This document shows positions 25,808 to 33,478 of a stretch of DNA of 64,000 nt, piece after piece; position 1 is the stretch's first letter; every line of letters starts with the position of its first letter. Source of the DNA: Methanobacteriota archaeon (lineage in GTDB: Archaea > Thermoplasmatota > Thermoplasmata > UBA10834); contig CP070732.1 in NCBI GenBank assembly GCA_020347565.1, positions 1,535,508 through 1,599,507 of the forward strand. The letters are read 5' to 3'. Under the pieces are notes generated by a model that searched no databases, had not been told where the DNA came from, and saw only the letters and a program-made list of their open reading frames with translations. The position numbers and the translations under genes are program-made.

Positions 25808-27202
25808 ATGGAAGCGTATTCTCTCCTGTTTGCCGTGCTGGCATCCTCCCTCGCCGGCGCTGGTGTTGGCCTTTGCACTGGCCTTGTGCCAGGGCTCCAT
25901 GTCAACAACGTGGCAGCGGTCGTCGTGGCGGGTTCGGCATCCGCTGTATCGGCCTTTGGCGCCCTCGGCTCTCTATTCGGCTGCGTCGACGCCGCCGTGT
26001 TGATATCGAGCTTCCTCGTCGCAGCCCTGGTCGCGCACATGTTCTCCGAATCAATAGTCGCGACATATCTCGGCATACCATCGGGCGACACGGTCTCGCT
26101 GTTGCCCGCTCATCGGCTTGCGAGGATGGGCCTCGGAGGCGCCGCCGTGCGCGCCTCTGCGGACGGCTCCCTCTCAGGGGCGGCGCTGGGCTTGCTGCTC
26201 CTACCTTCCGTCTGCTTGATACTCGGTCCACCGGTGGACGCGTACTCGTCCATCAGGCAGGTGATGGGCATCGTCGTCGCGCTGATGTCCGCGGCACTCG
26301 TTGTGTCCGACGGTCTGGGACATGGGGACCCGGTGCGGCGAGCTGTGCTCGCTTCCACGTTCTTCCTCGTCTCGGGCCTTCTCGGATTCATCGTTTTGGA
26401 CACCAACTACTATGCGTGCGAGGTACCAGATTTTCCATGGATCCACGGAGGCTTCGTTCGAGCGTCGTCGTTGCTGCTGCCTCTCTTCGCAGGGCTGTTC
26501 GGCGTTCCGACGCTGTTGCTGAGCCTCGGCTCGCGTGGAGAGGTGAAAGGAGACGCCGACGAAGGATCGCCCAGGCGTTATCGCATCGATACGGACCTGC
26601 GTCCGAAGGAGGTCGTGCTCTCGTCGCTAGGCGGCCTGCTCGTCGGCTGGATACCAGGCATGACTTCGGGCTCATCGGCGACGATGTGCGCGAGCATATC
26701 GAAGGATGCGGCCCCGGAGGGCGGCGGCCCAGAGGAGGCCGCCCGGTTCATATGGCTCTACTCCGCCATATCTTCGTGCGGCGCCGTCCTGTCGGTCGGC
26801 GCTCTCTTCGTCATTTCCAGGGCAAGGAGTGGCATCATGCAGGCGGTCGTCCATTTCCTCGGCGATAAGACGCTGCATATGGATGGTCTCTGGTCGGTCA
26901 CGCCTATGGCGGCGATGCTGATGTCGATGCTGCTATCGGCCGCGGTATGCCACAGGCTCATATGCGGCATGTCCGCGACGACGATATCCAGGCTGCAGCG
27001 AATGCTCTGCTCGGATAACGCGGCCGTGCTCTCGCTCGCCTTCGTCACCTCGCTCGTCCTTTGCCTTACCGGCGTAAGGGGAGCGCTGTTGTTCGTCGCG
27101 GCGGGCAGCCTCGGCCTGCTGCCTCCCATGTCGGGCGTTCGCAGAATCAACCTCATGGGCTGCCTTCTCGTGCCGATATGCGTCACGTTTCTGTTCGGGT
27201 GA
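25808..27202 (+). CDS. TctA-like integral membrane protein (archaeal COG1784/DUF112 family)
   Basis: 464 residues with about ten or more hydrophobic helices. GLCTGLVPGLHVNN near the N-terminus and GWIPGMTSGSSAT mid-protein are the paired PG motifs of the TctA permease family. Bacterial TctA imports tricarboxylates with a binding protein and TctB; the archaeal branch stands alone, as here, and its substrate is unknown. The gap after it (27203-27390) shows only an imperfect hairpin and an unused AAGGAGGT-like sequence at about 27350. Confidence 0.85.
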   Translation: MEAYSLLFAVLASSLAGAGVGLCTGLVPGLHVNNVAAVVVAGSASAVSAFGALGSLFGCVDAAVLISSFLVAALVAHMFSESIVATYLGIPSGDTVSLLPAHRLARMGLGGAAVRASADGSLSGAALGLLLLPSVCLILGPPVDAYSSIRQVMGIVVALMSAALVVSDGLGHGDPVRRAVLASTFFLVSGLLGFIVLDTNYYACEVPDFPWIHGGFVRASSLLLPLFAGLFGVPTLLLSLGSRGEVKGDADEGSPRRYRIDTDLRPKEVVLSSLGGLLVGWIPGMTSGSSATMCASISKDAAPEGGGPEEAARFIWLYSAISSCGAVLSVGALFVISRARSGIMQAVVHFLGDKTLHMDGLWSVTPMAAMLMSMLLSAAVCHRLICGMSATTISRLQRMLCSDNAAVLSLAFVTSLVLCLTGVRGALLFVAAGSLGLLPPMSGVRRINLMGCLLVPICVTFLFG

Positions 27203-27390
27203 GTGGACGGGGCGCGTGAAGGTCATGTGCCTGAAGAGCAGGAAGTGAGAAAAGGTGTAGGTAGAGAGGGGTATCGCCTTTCTCCCCCCGTTAAAATGAC
27301 AGGGACCCCTTGGATCGTGAAGAGCCTGTTGACCTATCCTATGTTGGAAGGAGGTAAACGCTCAACATCCATCTCCTCCGGGTCGCCTGC

Positions 27391-27573
27391 TTAAGGCGAA
27401 CACCACTCTACCTTTATCGTTACTTCTTCACCTTTCTCTTCATCGACGGCCTCTGAGGCCTTCGCATTGGAAACCGGCGACAGTTGCTCCGCGAGGGCAG
27501 TTATTGCGGGCACGGTATACCTCGACACGAACACGGCCGACTCCCCCTTGCCTGCAACCCTGTTCGTCATCAC
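27391..27573 (-). CDS. small hypothetical protein
   Basis: 60 residues; codon use (mostly G/C in third position) resembles neighbouring genes. The N-terminal half is mildly hydrophobic (FVSRYTVPAITALAEQL), the C-terminal half acidic, ending TIKVEWCSP. No family recognised. AT-rich sequence precedes the ATG. It lies 61 nt downstream of the PolB2 gene and could be the last gene of that operon. Confidence 0.5.
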   Translation of the reverse strand: MMTNRVAGKGESAVFVSRYTVPAITALAEQLSPVSNAKASEAVDEEKGEEVTIKVEWCSP

Positions 27574-27634
27574 GCTATTTAGTTTTTTTCATTACTGACT
27601 ACATTTCTCGAAGCATTATTGAGATTGATAATTT

Positions 27635-30322
27635 TCAGCTGCGCGAAAAGGTACATTTCCGGTGGAGATCCACCCTCTTGTGCCCGAACGGGAGCAGCAT
27701 CGTTTCCGCCGCGCGGACCAGCAGGTCCACGTATGCTTCGTCGTCGTACTCCTCGTCGCCGATCAGCAACGGTTCCACCCTCACGCGCGCTCGGTCGTCC
27801 CGGCTCCCGCCGTCCGTTATGACGTACCTCACAGTCTCTCCGGGCTTGACCTCCGCGCCCTCTCGCCGCAGCTGCATGAGCACCGCAAGGCCGTCGTTGA
27901 ACTGCTCGTAGTCGTCCGCGCTCTTCGATACCCTCCTCCTGATAAGGAGCTTCTCAAGGGGCACCGATCGCCCTCGAACGGAGTCAACGTAATCTGACAT
28001 CACCTCGAGCGCCTCGGGAACGGCCTCAAGGAACTCCGTGGCGTCGGACGCCTTCGCGAGCGCCGAGAGCATATCGGACTGCATGTCCCTGACGACGCCC
28101 GGCGAGTCGCTCCTCCTCAGCTCTATGCCACGTACCTTGAGCTCGCCCCCCTCGAATAAGCCGTAGTACCTGTTCAGGACGCCCACGCCGCTGACCCTCG
28201 ATGGCAGGAACACTATCCACCTGTACACCCCCTCGGCGTCGAGGGGTATGCCTATGTGGCCAGACGCGTGCTCGCAGAGCCTCTCGGCGTCGCCGTCACC
28301 CTTCAACCAGAGGGAATCGACTATGCCGTGGAGTATCTCGAAGCCGTGCGCCTCGGCGATCTCGGAAGTCTGGAGCATTATCTCCCGCCCGTAAGCGTTG
28401 ATCGCTTCATGGCACTCTATCCGCCCGAACCTCGCGTTCCTGTAGCCGGTGTATCCGAAGCAGTTGTGCACGAGCACGCCGTTCGCCAGCGCGAACCCGT
28501 GTAGCGGACTGGCCACGGACAGGCAGCAGACGTGGTCGCAGGAGGGAGGGCGCCTCCGGGTGGAGCGCACGGCTACGCTCCCGGCGCACTTCTCGCCGTC
28601 CCATGTCCCACGGTAAAGGGGCGGGATCGTCGGCAGGACGTCCCCTTCTGTCAGGTCTTCCGCCCTGCTCAGGCGCAGCCTGTAATCGTCGACGACATAG
28701 CACGGGTGGTCGGGGGTCAACGAGGTAACGCCACAATCCATGCCGAGTTCTATCATCTCGCAGGGCGCCGGGAACGACATGACGCTCGATACGCGCTTCA
28801 CTGCGGGTATCATGTGCTCGTCCGCGCCGAACACGCGGAGGTCGCCGTGCACCGCGTGCTCCCCGAGGCGGCCCCCTGAGCACCTCTCGACTATGTCGCC
28901 TATGGGGGCGATGTCGAACCTGCCATCGAGGCGGTGAGGCACCTCCGTGCGCTCGTCCAGGCATGTCACGAGGAGCCATTTGAGTATGTCCGAGCGCTCC
29001 TTGTACAGCGACACGTCGCCGACGCCGTCCTTGACGAGCCTCTTGAGCCGCGTCCTGCGTTCAATCACGGGCTTGAGCACGCGTGGTATCAGCCCCAAGT
29101 TCCTGTCGCATATGCCGTATCCCAGCACGGGCACAGTCCTCGCAGGCTGCGGGCAGCAATCGCACATTATGGTCTCTGGCGATATGTTGAATCTGGTCAT
29201 TATGTTCGGATAGAGCGATGTGAAGTCCACCTCGAGCACGCGGTCGAATACGCCCACGCGTGGCTCGTAGATGAACCCGCCTCTGTCGGCGATGATCAGC
29301 TCCCTCGCGGTCTTGAACTTCTCCGGGAGGTTCTTCTTCCACATGACCGCACAGCCGTCCATGAGCGCTTGGTTTACCTCCATGGCGCTTATGGCGCTCC
29401 CCGGGGAGAGCCTGGCGAGCTCCTGGACCGGCGTGCGCGATATGCGCGCTAGGTCTATCAGGCCGCCCAGGCCGCTCTCCTCCAGCATGAACGAGTTCTC
29501 GCGGTCGAGGTGCAGTCTTCCACAGAGCTTGTGCGAGGGGGGCTTGTAGAGTATCCGCCCGTACGTGAAATACGATTTGCCCTTGGTGCTCGCCCGGCTA
29601 GACCGGTCTCTTCCGAGCTGCGGCTCGTCGATGCATAGCAGCCTCGCGCGATGGTAGAGGAACGGTATGAGGAACGAGTCCCCGCCGTTCGTGTATATTA
29701 TGTCCGGGTCCCGGCGCGCGATGACCTTCTCCGCCTCTCGTATGACGTCCTCCTCGTCGTCTTCTATGGTCTCTTGGTCCACGGTCAGGCTGATGAGCCT
29801 GTCCTCGAACGATTCCAAGCCTCGCCTCCCGCTGGTGGCTGCCCGTAGTTCTTCGGACGATATAGGCGGCAGCTCGTAGTCCATCTCGAAGGGGTCGTCA
29901 AGCATCTTCGGCTTGGGCGACAGCTCCAGGAGGCCCATGGGGAAGACATCCTTGTCCACGAAGTACCGTTGGCTGAACCTGAGGTCGACGTTGAAGAGGG
30001 TGTACTCGCGATACCTTCCGCGGTTGTCTATCGTCCTCGCGACCTCCTCGACCCTCGAGTAGTCGTTCACCGTGACGCCTAGCACTATCCGCGGCTCCTC
30101 CGCAAGCCAGATGCGCTTTCTATCGCTCTCCACCTCTCCCACGGCGTCCAGTATCGGCAGCGCGCGCTCCAGTTTCCCGAGCTCCTCTTCGGAGGCGTGG
30201 ACGAATATCGTGGGTAGGAAATCCCTGTCGACGACCTTGTGAATGCCTTTCCTGGTCCTGAGCCAATAGACGATCGAGTTCGAGGCATAGTCGGGGTAGA
30301 TGTCGATTATCCATCCCCTCAT
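27635..30322 (-). CDS. family B DNA polymerase, PolB2 (divergent, 'inactivated' clade), intein-containing
   Basis: 895 codons; 728 residues remain after removal of a 167-residue intein (residues 454-620). Motif A is DFTSLYPN (D366 kept). Motif B keeps the Lys (K448) but has LLVT in place of LANS and continues CFGYTGYRNARFG. Motif C reads HGIVDSLW: the first Asp of YxDTDS is Ile667, while the second is kept (D669). The exonuclease I motif is missing, and the exonuclease II region DIIYTNGGDSFLIPFL lacks its Asp. These changes match the archaeal PolB2 family, first described as inactivated (Rogozin and colleagues) and later linked to damage response in Sulfolobales. Both metal-binding carboxylates of motifs A and C survive, so weak polymerase activity is possible. 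Its ATG overlaps the previous gene's stop by 4 nt. Confidence 0.9.
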   Translation of the reverse strand: MRGWIIDIYPDYASNSIVYWLRTRKGIHKVVDRDFLPTIFVHASEEELGKLERALPILDAVGEVESDRKRIWLAEEPRIVLGVTVNDYSRVEEVARTIDNRGRYREYTLFNVDLRFSQRYFVDKDVFPMGLLELSPKPKMLDDPFEMDYELPPISSEELRAATSGRRGLESFEDRLISLTVDQETIEDDEEDVIREAEKVIARRDPDIIYTNGGDSFLIPFLYHRARLLCIDEPQLGRDRSSRASTKGKSYFTYGRILYKPPSHKLCGRLHLDRENSFMLEESGLGGLIDLARISRTPVQELARLSPGSAISAMEVNQALMDGCAVMWKKNLPEKFKTARELIIADRGGFIYEPRVGVFDRVLEVDFTSLYPNIMTRFNISPETIMCDCCPQPARTVPVLGYGICDRNLGLIPRVLKPVIERRTRLKRLVKDGVGDVSLYKERSDILKWLLVTCLDERTEVPHRLDGRFDIAPIGDIVERCSGGRLGEHAVHGDLRVFGADEHMIPAVKRVSSVMSFPAPCEMIELGMDCGVTSLTPDHPCYVVDDYRLRLSRAEDLTEGDVLPTIPPLYRGTWDGEKCAGSVAVRSTRRRPPSCDHVCCLSVASPLHGFALANGVLVHNCFGYTGYRNARFGRIECHEAINAYGREIMLQTSEIAEAHGFEILHGIVDSLWLKGDGDAERLCEHASGHIGIPLDAEGVYRWIVFLPSRVSGVGVLNRYYGLFEGGELKVRGIELRRSDSPGVVRDMQSDMLSALAKASDATEFLEAVPEALEVMSDYVDSVRGRSVPLEKLLIRRRVSKSADDYEQFNDGLAVLMQLRREGAEVKPGETVRYVITDGGSRDDRARVRVEPLLIGDEEYDDEAYVDLLVRAAETMLLPFGHKRVDLHRKCTFSRS
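28463..28963 (-). mobile_element. mini-intein within PolB2
   Basis: A 167-residue in-frame insert. It begins with Cys1 (CLDERTEVP, block A) and has the block B motif GVTSLTPDHPCYV with the T-x-x-H pair. It ends with block F (CCLSVASPLHGFALANG) and block G VLVHN, with Cys as the +1 extein residue. About 75 residues separate blocks B and F, and no LAGLIDADG or HNH endonuclease motif is seen, so it is a mini-intein. All splicing residues are present (Cys1, block B His, penultimate His, terminal Asn, Cys+1). Removing it joins KWLLVT to CFGYTGY across polymerase motif B. Confidence 0.92.
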
Positions 30323-30621
30323 CCGGGCCGCCCACCGTCCCCTTCATCACACTCATCCCGGTCGTTGCGCTTGCCGCCGCCGTCCAGCGCCTCCCTGAGA
30401 CGTATCAGCTCCTTCTCGTGCTCCAGCAGCATCGACAGAAGCGCCGACTCCGTGGGGTCGAGGCTGACGGCGTAGGTCGCGGCCGACGCGTGCATCCTCG
30501 CGCTCCTTATGAGCGACTCGAATGCCTCTCTGTCGCCCTTCCTAAGCGCCCTACGGAAGTCGCTCCACTGCTGTGCCATCCGCTCAAGGGCGACGCGGTA
30601 TGTTGGTACGGTCCTCCCCAT
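30319..30621 (-). CDS. small conserved protein of the PolB2 cassette
   Basis: 100 residues beginning MGRTVPTYRVALERM. Mostly helical, with Arg-rich stretches (WSDFRRALRKGDREAFESL), and an acidic, glycine-rich C-terminus. I recognise it only as a small archaeal protein found beside PolB2-type genes; function unknown. ATG 30621 lies inside the end of the RecA-fold gene (38-nt overlap), and its stop overlaps the PolB2 start by ATGA, so all three are translationally coupled. It may bridge the RecA-like protein and the polymerase. Confidence 0.78.
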   Translation of the reverse strand: MGRTVPTYRVALERMAQQWSDFRRALRKGDREAFESLIRSARMHASAATYAVSLDPTESALLSMLLEHEKELIRLREALDGGGKRNDRDECDEGDGGRPG

Positions 30622-31375
30622 GGAATCCCCCCGTGAAATCGTCGAGAACCATCTGGTTCCAGGGGACGGGCAAGAAGTAGGCAGAGCGCCCCTCCCTCGA
30701 CGAACGAACTGATATGCCATTCCTGCTGGCGCGGATTCTCACCGACCGGTCGAAGGCACCGTGCAGCAGGGACATCACCTTCGGCTCCGGACGCACACGA
30801 CCCGGCGTGTGGGACGAGACCACGGTGATCGTGTCGCGCTCCTTGGTCACCCTCGCTACCTCGTCCGCACACCTGCGCAGCAGCTGATACGATTCATACC
30901 GTCTCATGTCCTTGTCCATGAACATGTCCGAGATGGACGAGACTATTATCGTAGACGGGGCGCATCTCTCCGCCTCCGTCTCGAGGCCATCGTCTACAAG
31001 GGAGACTAGCTGGTATGCTGTGAACGCACGCGCAACGTTCACCATGGACAGCATGGCGTGCTTGTCATGGCCGAGGCGTTTGCACAACGCGGACAGCGTA
31101 TATGGGTCGATGACGTTGCCTCCGTCTATCCATATCACCTCCTCCCCGAACTCCGCGAGCGAGCGGACGCACAGGATGTGCATCAGCTCCGAAGCGTACC
31201 CGGTATCCGAATCAAGCAGTGTCGCTTGGGATGATTTGAGCCCGCGTATGACGTCATCGAGCGGCGGGATCGCCGTGTTGAGGGTTCTCTCTCTCCCGAG
31301 CTGTGAGAGCCCTTCTTCGCTGCTGAGCGGGTCGTCGAAAGGACCTATGATATGGGCGTTTGTGGGAGCCGTCAT
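30584..31375 (-). CDS. RecA/RadA-fold protein lacking a P-loop (PolB2 partner)
   Basis: 263 residues. The layout follows RadA/RecA: TAIPPLDDVIRGLKSSQ is the start of the core, but the Walker A position reads LLDSDTGYASEL with no GK[T/S]. The Walker B strand (STIIVSSISDMF) lacks its Asp. Later strands (DTITVVSSHTPG) follow the same fold. It is therefore probably an ATPase-dead RecA paralogue, as known beside PolB2 in other archaea. A TTTAA element about 30 nt before ATG 31375 suits a leaderless transcript for the three-gene operon. The family assignment comes from pattern rather than alignment. Confidence 0.75.
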   Translation of the reverse strand: MTAPTNAHIIGPFDDPLSSEEGLSQLGRERTLNTAIPPLDDVIRGLKSSQATLLDSDTGYASELMHILCVRSLAEFGEEVIWIDGGNVIDPYTLSALCKRLGHDKHAMLSMVNVARAFTAYQLVSLVDDGLETEAERCAPSTIIVSSISDMFMDKDMRRYESYQLLRRCADEVARVTKERDTITVVSSHTPGRVRPEPKVMSLLHGAFDRSVRIRASRNGISVRSSREGRSAYFLPVPWNQMVLDDFTGGFHGEDRTNIPRRP

Positions 31376-31400
31376 CCGAGCTGATTATCTCCCACGTCGC

Positions 31401-31408
31401 GGTTAAAT
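31401..31408 (-). promoter_or_regulatory. TATA-like box of the PolB2 operon
   Basis: ATTTAACC on the minus strand, about 30 nt before ATG 31375, with no ribosome site after it. Confidence 0.45.
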
Positions 31409-31450
31409 CGGTGCTGGGGGGAGTCGGGTGAATCTAGTCTACATGTATAA

Positions 31451-32271
31451 AATCCGACGCAGGTAGTCTTCGGCTCACTGGCAAGCGCCGAAGCGAAGCG
31501 CTGGCCCAGCCAGGAGGGGGGATACAGGTATACAGACTCCTCGCCCGACGTCAGAGTATGCACGGCTGACAGTGACGCCGTGAAGCTGGAGCTGGTTCAG
31601 GAAGGCACGCCGTTAGAGTTCGCGCTCGTAGTGCGGGACGACCGTGCCGTTGATAAGGAGATCGCGGGGTTCCTCCGCTCCCAATGGGAGGAAATCGGAG
31701 TAGACGCGGATCTCCTGATAATGACCGAACCTAGGTGGTGGGGAAACTGGATGGGCCCCTATCTGTACTCCTCCGGCGAATGGGACCTGTCGATATATCA
31801 CTCGCGTAGCTCTATCGACCCCATATCACAACTCTTCCATCATACGAACACCGCTATTGACTACGACTACAACTACGCGGTTAGCGATTGCCGCTACTGC
31901 TCAGCTTCCTACGACGAGAATTTCACGCTCTCGGCAACGGAACTCGACGCGGACATCGCTGGTGAATACGCGGATAACTCCAACGGATCATATACAGAGA
32001 CTCATGCTGCATTGCCCTTGCGTATGTGGATCAGACATACGCTTGGAGAACGGACAACTTCACGGGCTGGGGCGACTGGGGTGCGGACCCAGAAAGGAGC
32101 ATAGACGCGCATTGGGGCGCGAACCCACTGTACTTCGACCTCGAACCGGCAGATGCTGGGACCAGCGGGCAGGCGCCGCTCATCATAGGTCTGGCCATCG
32201 CCGTGACCGTTGCCTCGCTGGTCATACTGTCTCTGATGCGCAAGAGGCCGCGAGGCAAGGTTCCGAAATGA
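31451..32271 (+). pseudogene. decayed ABC-transporter peptide-binding protein (SBP family 5), 3' remnant
   Basis: Reading in one frame from 31451 gives the C-terminal lobe of an oligopeptide-binding protein, including RAVDKEIAGFLRSQWEEIGV and EWDLSIYHSRSSIDPISQLF. Near 32011-32018 the frame must shift by one base to continue as AYVDQTYAWRTDNFTGWG through to 32271, ending in a membrane anchor (LIIGLAIAVTVASLVILSLM) and a basic tail, typical of archaeal lipid-free binding proteins. The N-terminal two thirds, signal peptide and start codon are missing; a stop lies at 31448-31450. So it is both truncated and frameshifted. No permease or ATPase genes remain nearby. Confidence 0.82.
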
Positions 32272-32324
32272 GCTGCAGGTCAGTCGGGTGACGCTTGCCA
32301 TCACGTCAATCCCACACCGTCCGA

Positions 32325-32432
32325 TCACTCGCGCCTGTGCGTGAGAAGACGTATCAGCACGTATATCAGGAAGAACAAGACCAGGGCTATGCCGAAATAC
32401 CCGACGTCGGTGTCGACAACGAACCCGGACAT
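32325..32432 (-). CDS. 35-residue single-helix membrane protein
   Basis: ATG 32432 to TGA 32325 encodes MSGFVVDTDVGYFGIALVLF followed by FLIYVLIRLLTHRRE. There is one clear membrane helix (about 12-30) and a positively charged end, so the C-terminus would face the cytoplasm. There is no homologue I recognise. It sits opposite the remnant binding-protein gene and after the glycosylase gene, 49 nt downstream on the same strand. No strong ribosome site is visible. Confidence 0.5.
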   Translation of the reverse strand: MSGFVVDTDVGYFGIALVLFFLIYVLIRLLTHRRE

Positions 32433-32481
32433 GCAGATACATCATTGGATCAGCCGGGCAAAAGGATTGAGCCGTTCTAGT

Positions 32482-32853
32482 TCAGGTCCTGTTCGGGGGA
32501 CTCTGCGGCGTAGCTCCGGTATCGCAGGCGCACCCCTTGCGGCTGAGCCTCCGAAGCTGTTCGGAAGGCGTCTCCAGGTAGCACGGGTTACCATCTCCCA
32601 CAAGCTCCTTCGGTACGTCTCCGATGTGCAGCGGCGAATCGTGCTCGAAGCCTCTTCGGATCATCTCCTTCCTCTGCTCCTCGTGTCTGAGCCAAAGCGT
32701 TCCGAGCTTACCGTCCCACCGCAGCACCTCCGGATGCCTCGAATATCCCTTCTTGCCGTTCAGGATGATGCTCCATATCGCGTGCAGCTCGCGATGCTCG
32801 GCCAGCAGATGGCTACGGCAGAGACGCCTCGCCGGTATGTCCCAGATACGCAT
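32482..32853 (-). CDS. pyrimidine dimer DNA glycosylase, T4 endonuclease V-like
   Basis: 123 residues. MRIWDIPARRLCRSHLLAEH followed by REL aligns with the N-terminus of T4 endonuclease V (…LADQHLMAEYREL), placing E22 at the catalytic Glu23 and R2 at Arg3. RHEEQRKEMIRRGF matches the later helix. The family excises UV-induced pyrimidine dimers and nicks the site through an N-terminal alpha-amine. Here Met1 falls at the position of T4 Thr2, so the retained methionine amine would have to serve. GAGGGG lies 5 nt before the ATG. The MsrB gene ends 20 nt upstream on the same strand. Confidence 0.82.
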   Translation of the reverse strand: MRIWDIPARRLCRSHLLAEHRELHAIWSIILNGKKGYSRHPEVLRWDGKLGTLWLRHEEQRKEMIRRGFEHDSPLHIGDVPKELVGDGNPCYLETPSEQLRRLSRKGCACDTGATPQSPPNRT

Positions 32854-32873
32854 ATGTTCCCCTCACAGATGAC

Positions 32874-33269
32874 CTACGGGTCCTTCTTGAAGTCCAGCGA
32901 CAGCGAGTTGACGCAGTATCTCCTCCCCGTCGGGGCTGGCCCGTCCTCGAACACATGTCCGAGGTGTCCGCCGCACCTTGCGCAGACGATCTCCGTCCTC
33001 GTCGTGAAGAGCGAACGGTCGGGCCGCTCCTCTATGCTTTCCTCCGACACGGGGGCGAAGAAGCTGGGCCATCCGCTGCCAGAATCGAATTTCTCTCCCG
33101 ACCTGAACAGCTCGGCACCGCATCCACCGCAGGCATACACGCCCTTGTCCTTGTTGTACAGAAGGTCCCCGGTGAACGCCTTCTCCGTGCCCTTCATCCT
33201 CAGTATGTGGTATCTCTCGGGGGACAGAGCCTTCCTCCACTCATCATCCGTCTTCGAAATCGCGTTCAT
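32874..33269 (-). CDS. msrB: peptide methionine-(R)-S-oxide reductase
   Basis: 131 residues. Zinc cysteines C47, C50, C96 and C99 and the catalytic C119 in RYCVNSLSLDF are all present, with GSGWPSFF in the substrate pocket. It repairs the R-epimer of oxidised methionine using thioredoxin-type donors, possibly the FTR/glutaredoxin pair at the left end. ATG 33269 matches family length; an AAATATCC element about 35 nt upstream may be its TATA box. The upstream gap (33270-33478, 209 nt) is shared with the divergent large gene and holds a tandem 11-bp repeat. Confidence 0.95.
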   Translation of the reverse strand: MNAISKTDDEWRKALSPERYHILRMKGTEKAFTGDLLYNKDKGVYACGGCGAELFRSGEKFDSGSGWPSFFAPVSEESIEERPDRSLFTTRTEIVCARCGGHLGHVFEDGPAPTGRRYCVNSLSLDFKKDP

Positions 33270-33478
33270 GCGCGTCCGTCGGCATTGACGTCGCGGCGAG
33301 GGATATTTGTTGTCCCGATTGGGCGCCGATTGGGCGCGCTCCACACAGACGAAGGCTGGAGTCGTGAATCGAGGGCGGAGGCCGAGGGCCAGCAATCGGG
33401 CGAAAGACCGGTAACAGCGAGTCAATGTTTAAGTATCCATAGGGTCTTTTTTGGCCGAGGCCTGAAAGGGCCGCACCT

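Noticed and set aside
32001-32445. 147-codon minus-strand ORF across the remnant gene
   Set aside because: Arg/His-rich shadow frame; the plus-strand frames carry recognisable protein sequence.
33316-33337. Tandem direct repeat of an 11-bp CGATTGGGCGC unit
   Set aside because: Only two copies, no spacing like an operator pair or CRISPR; could be chance or a minor duplication in a divergent promoter region.
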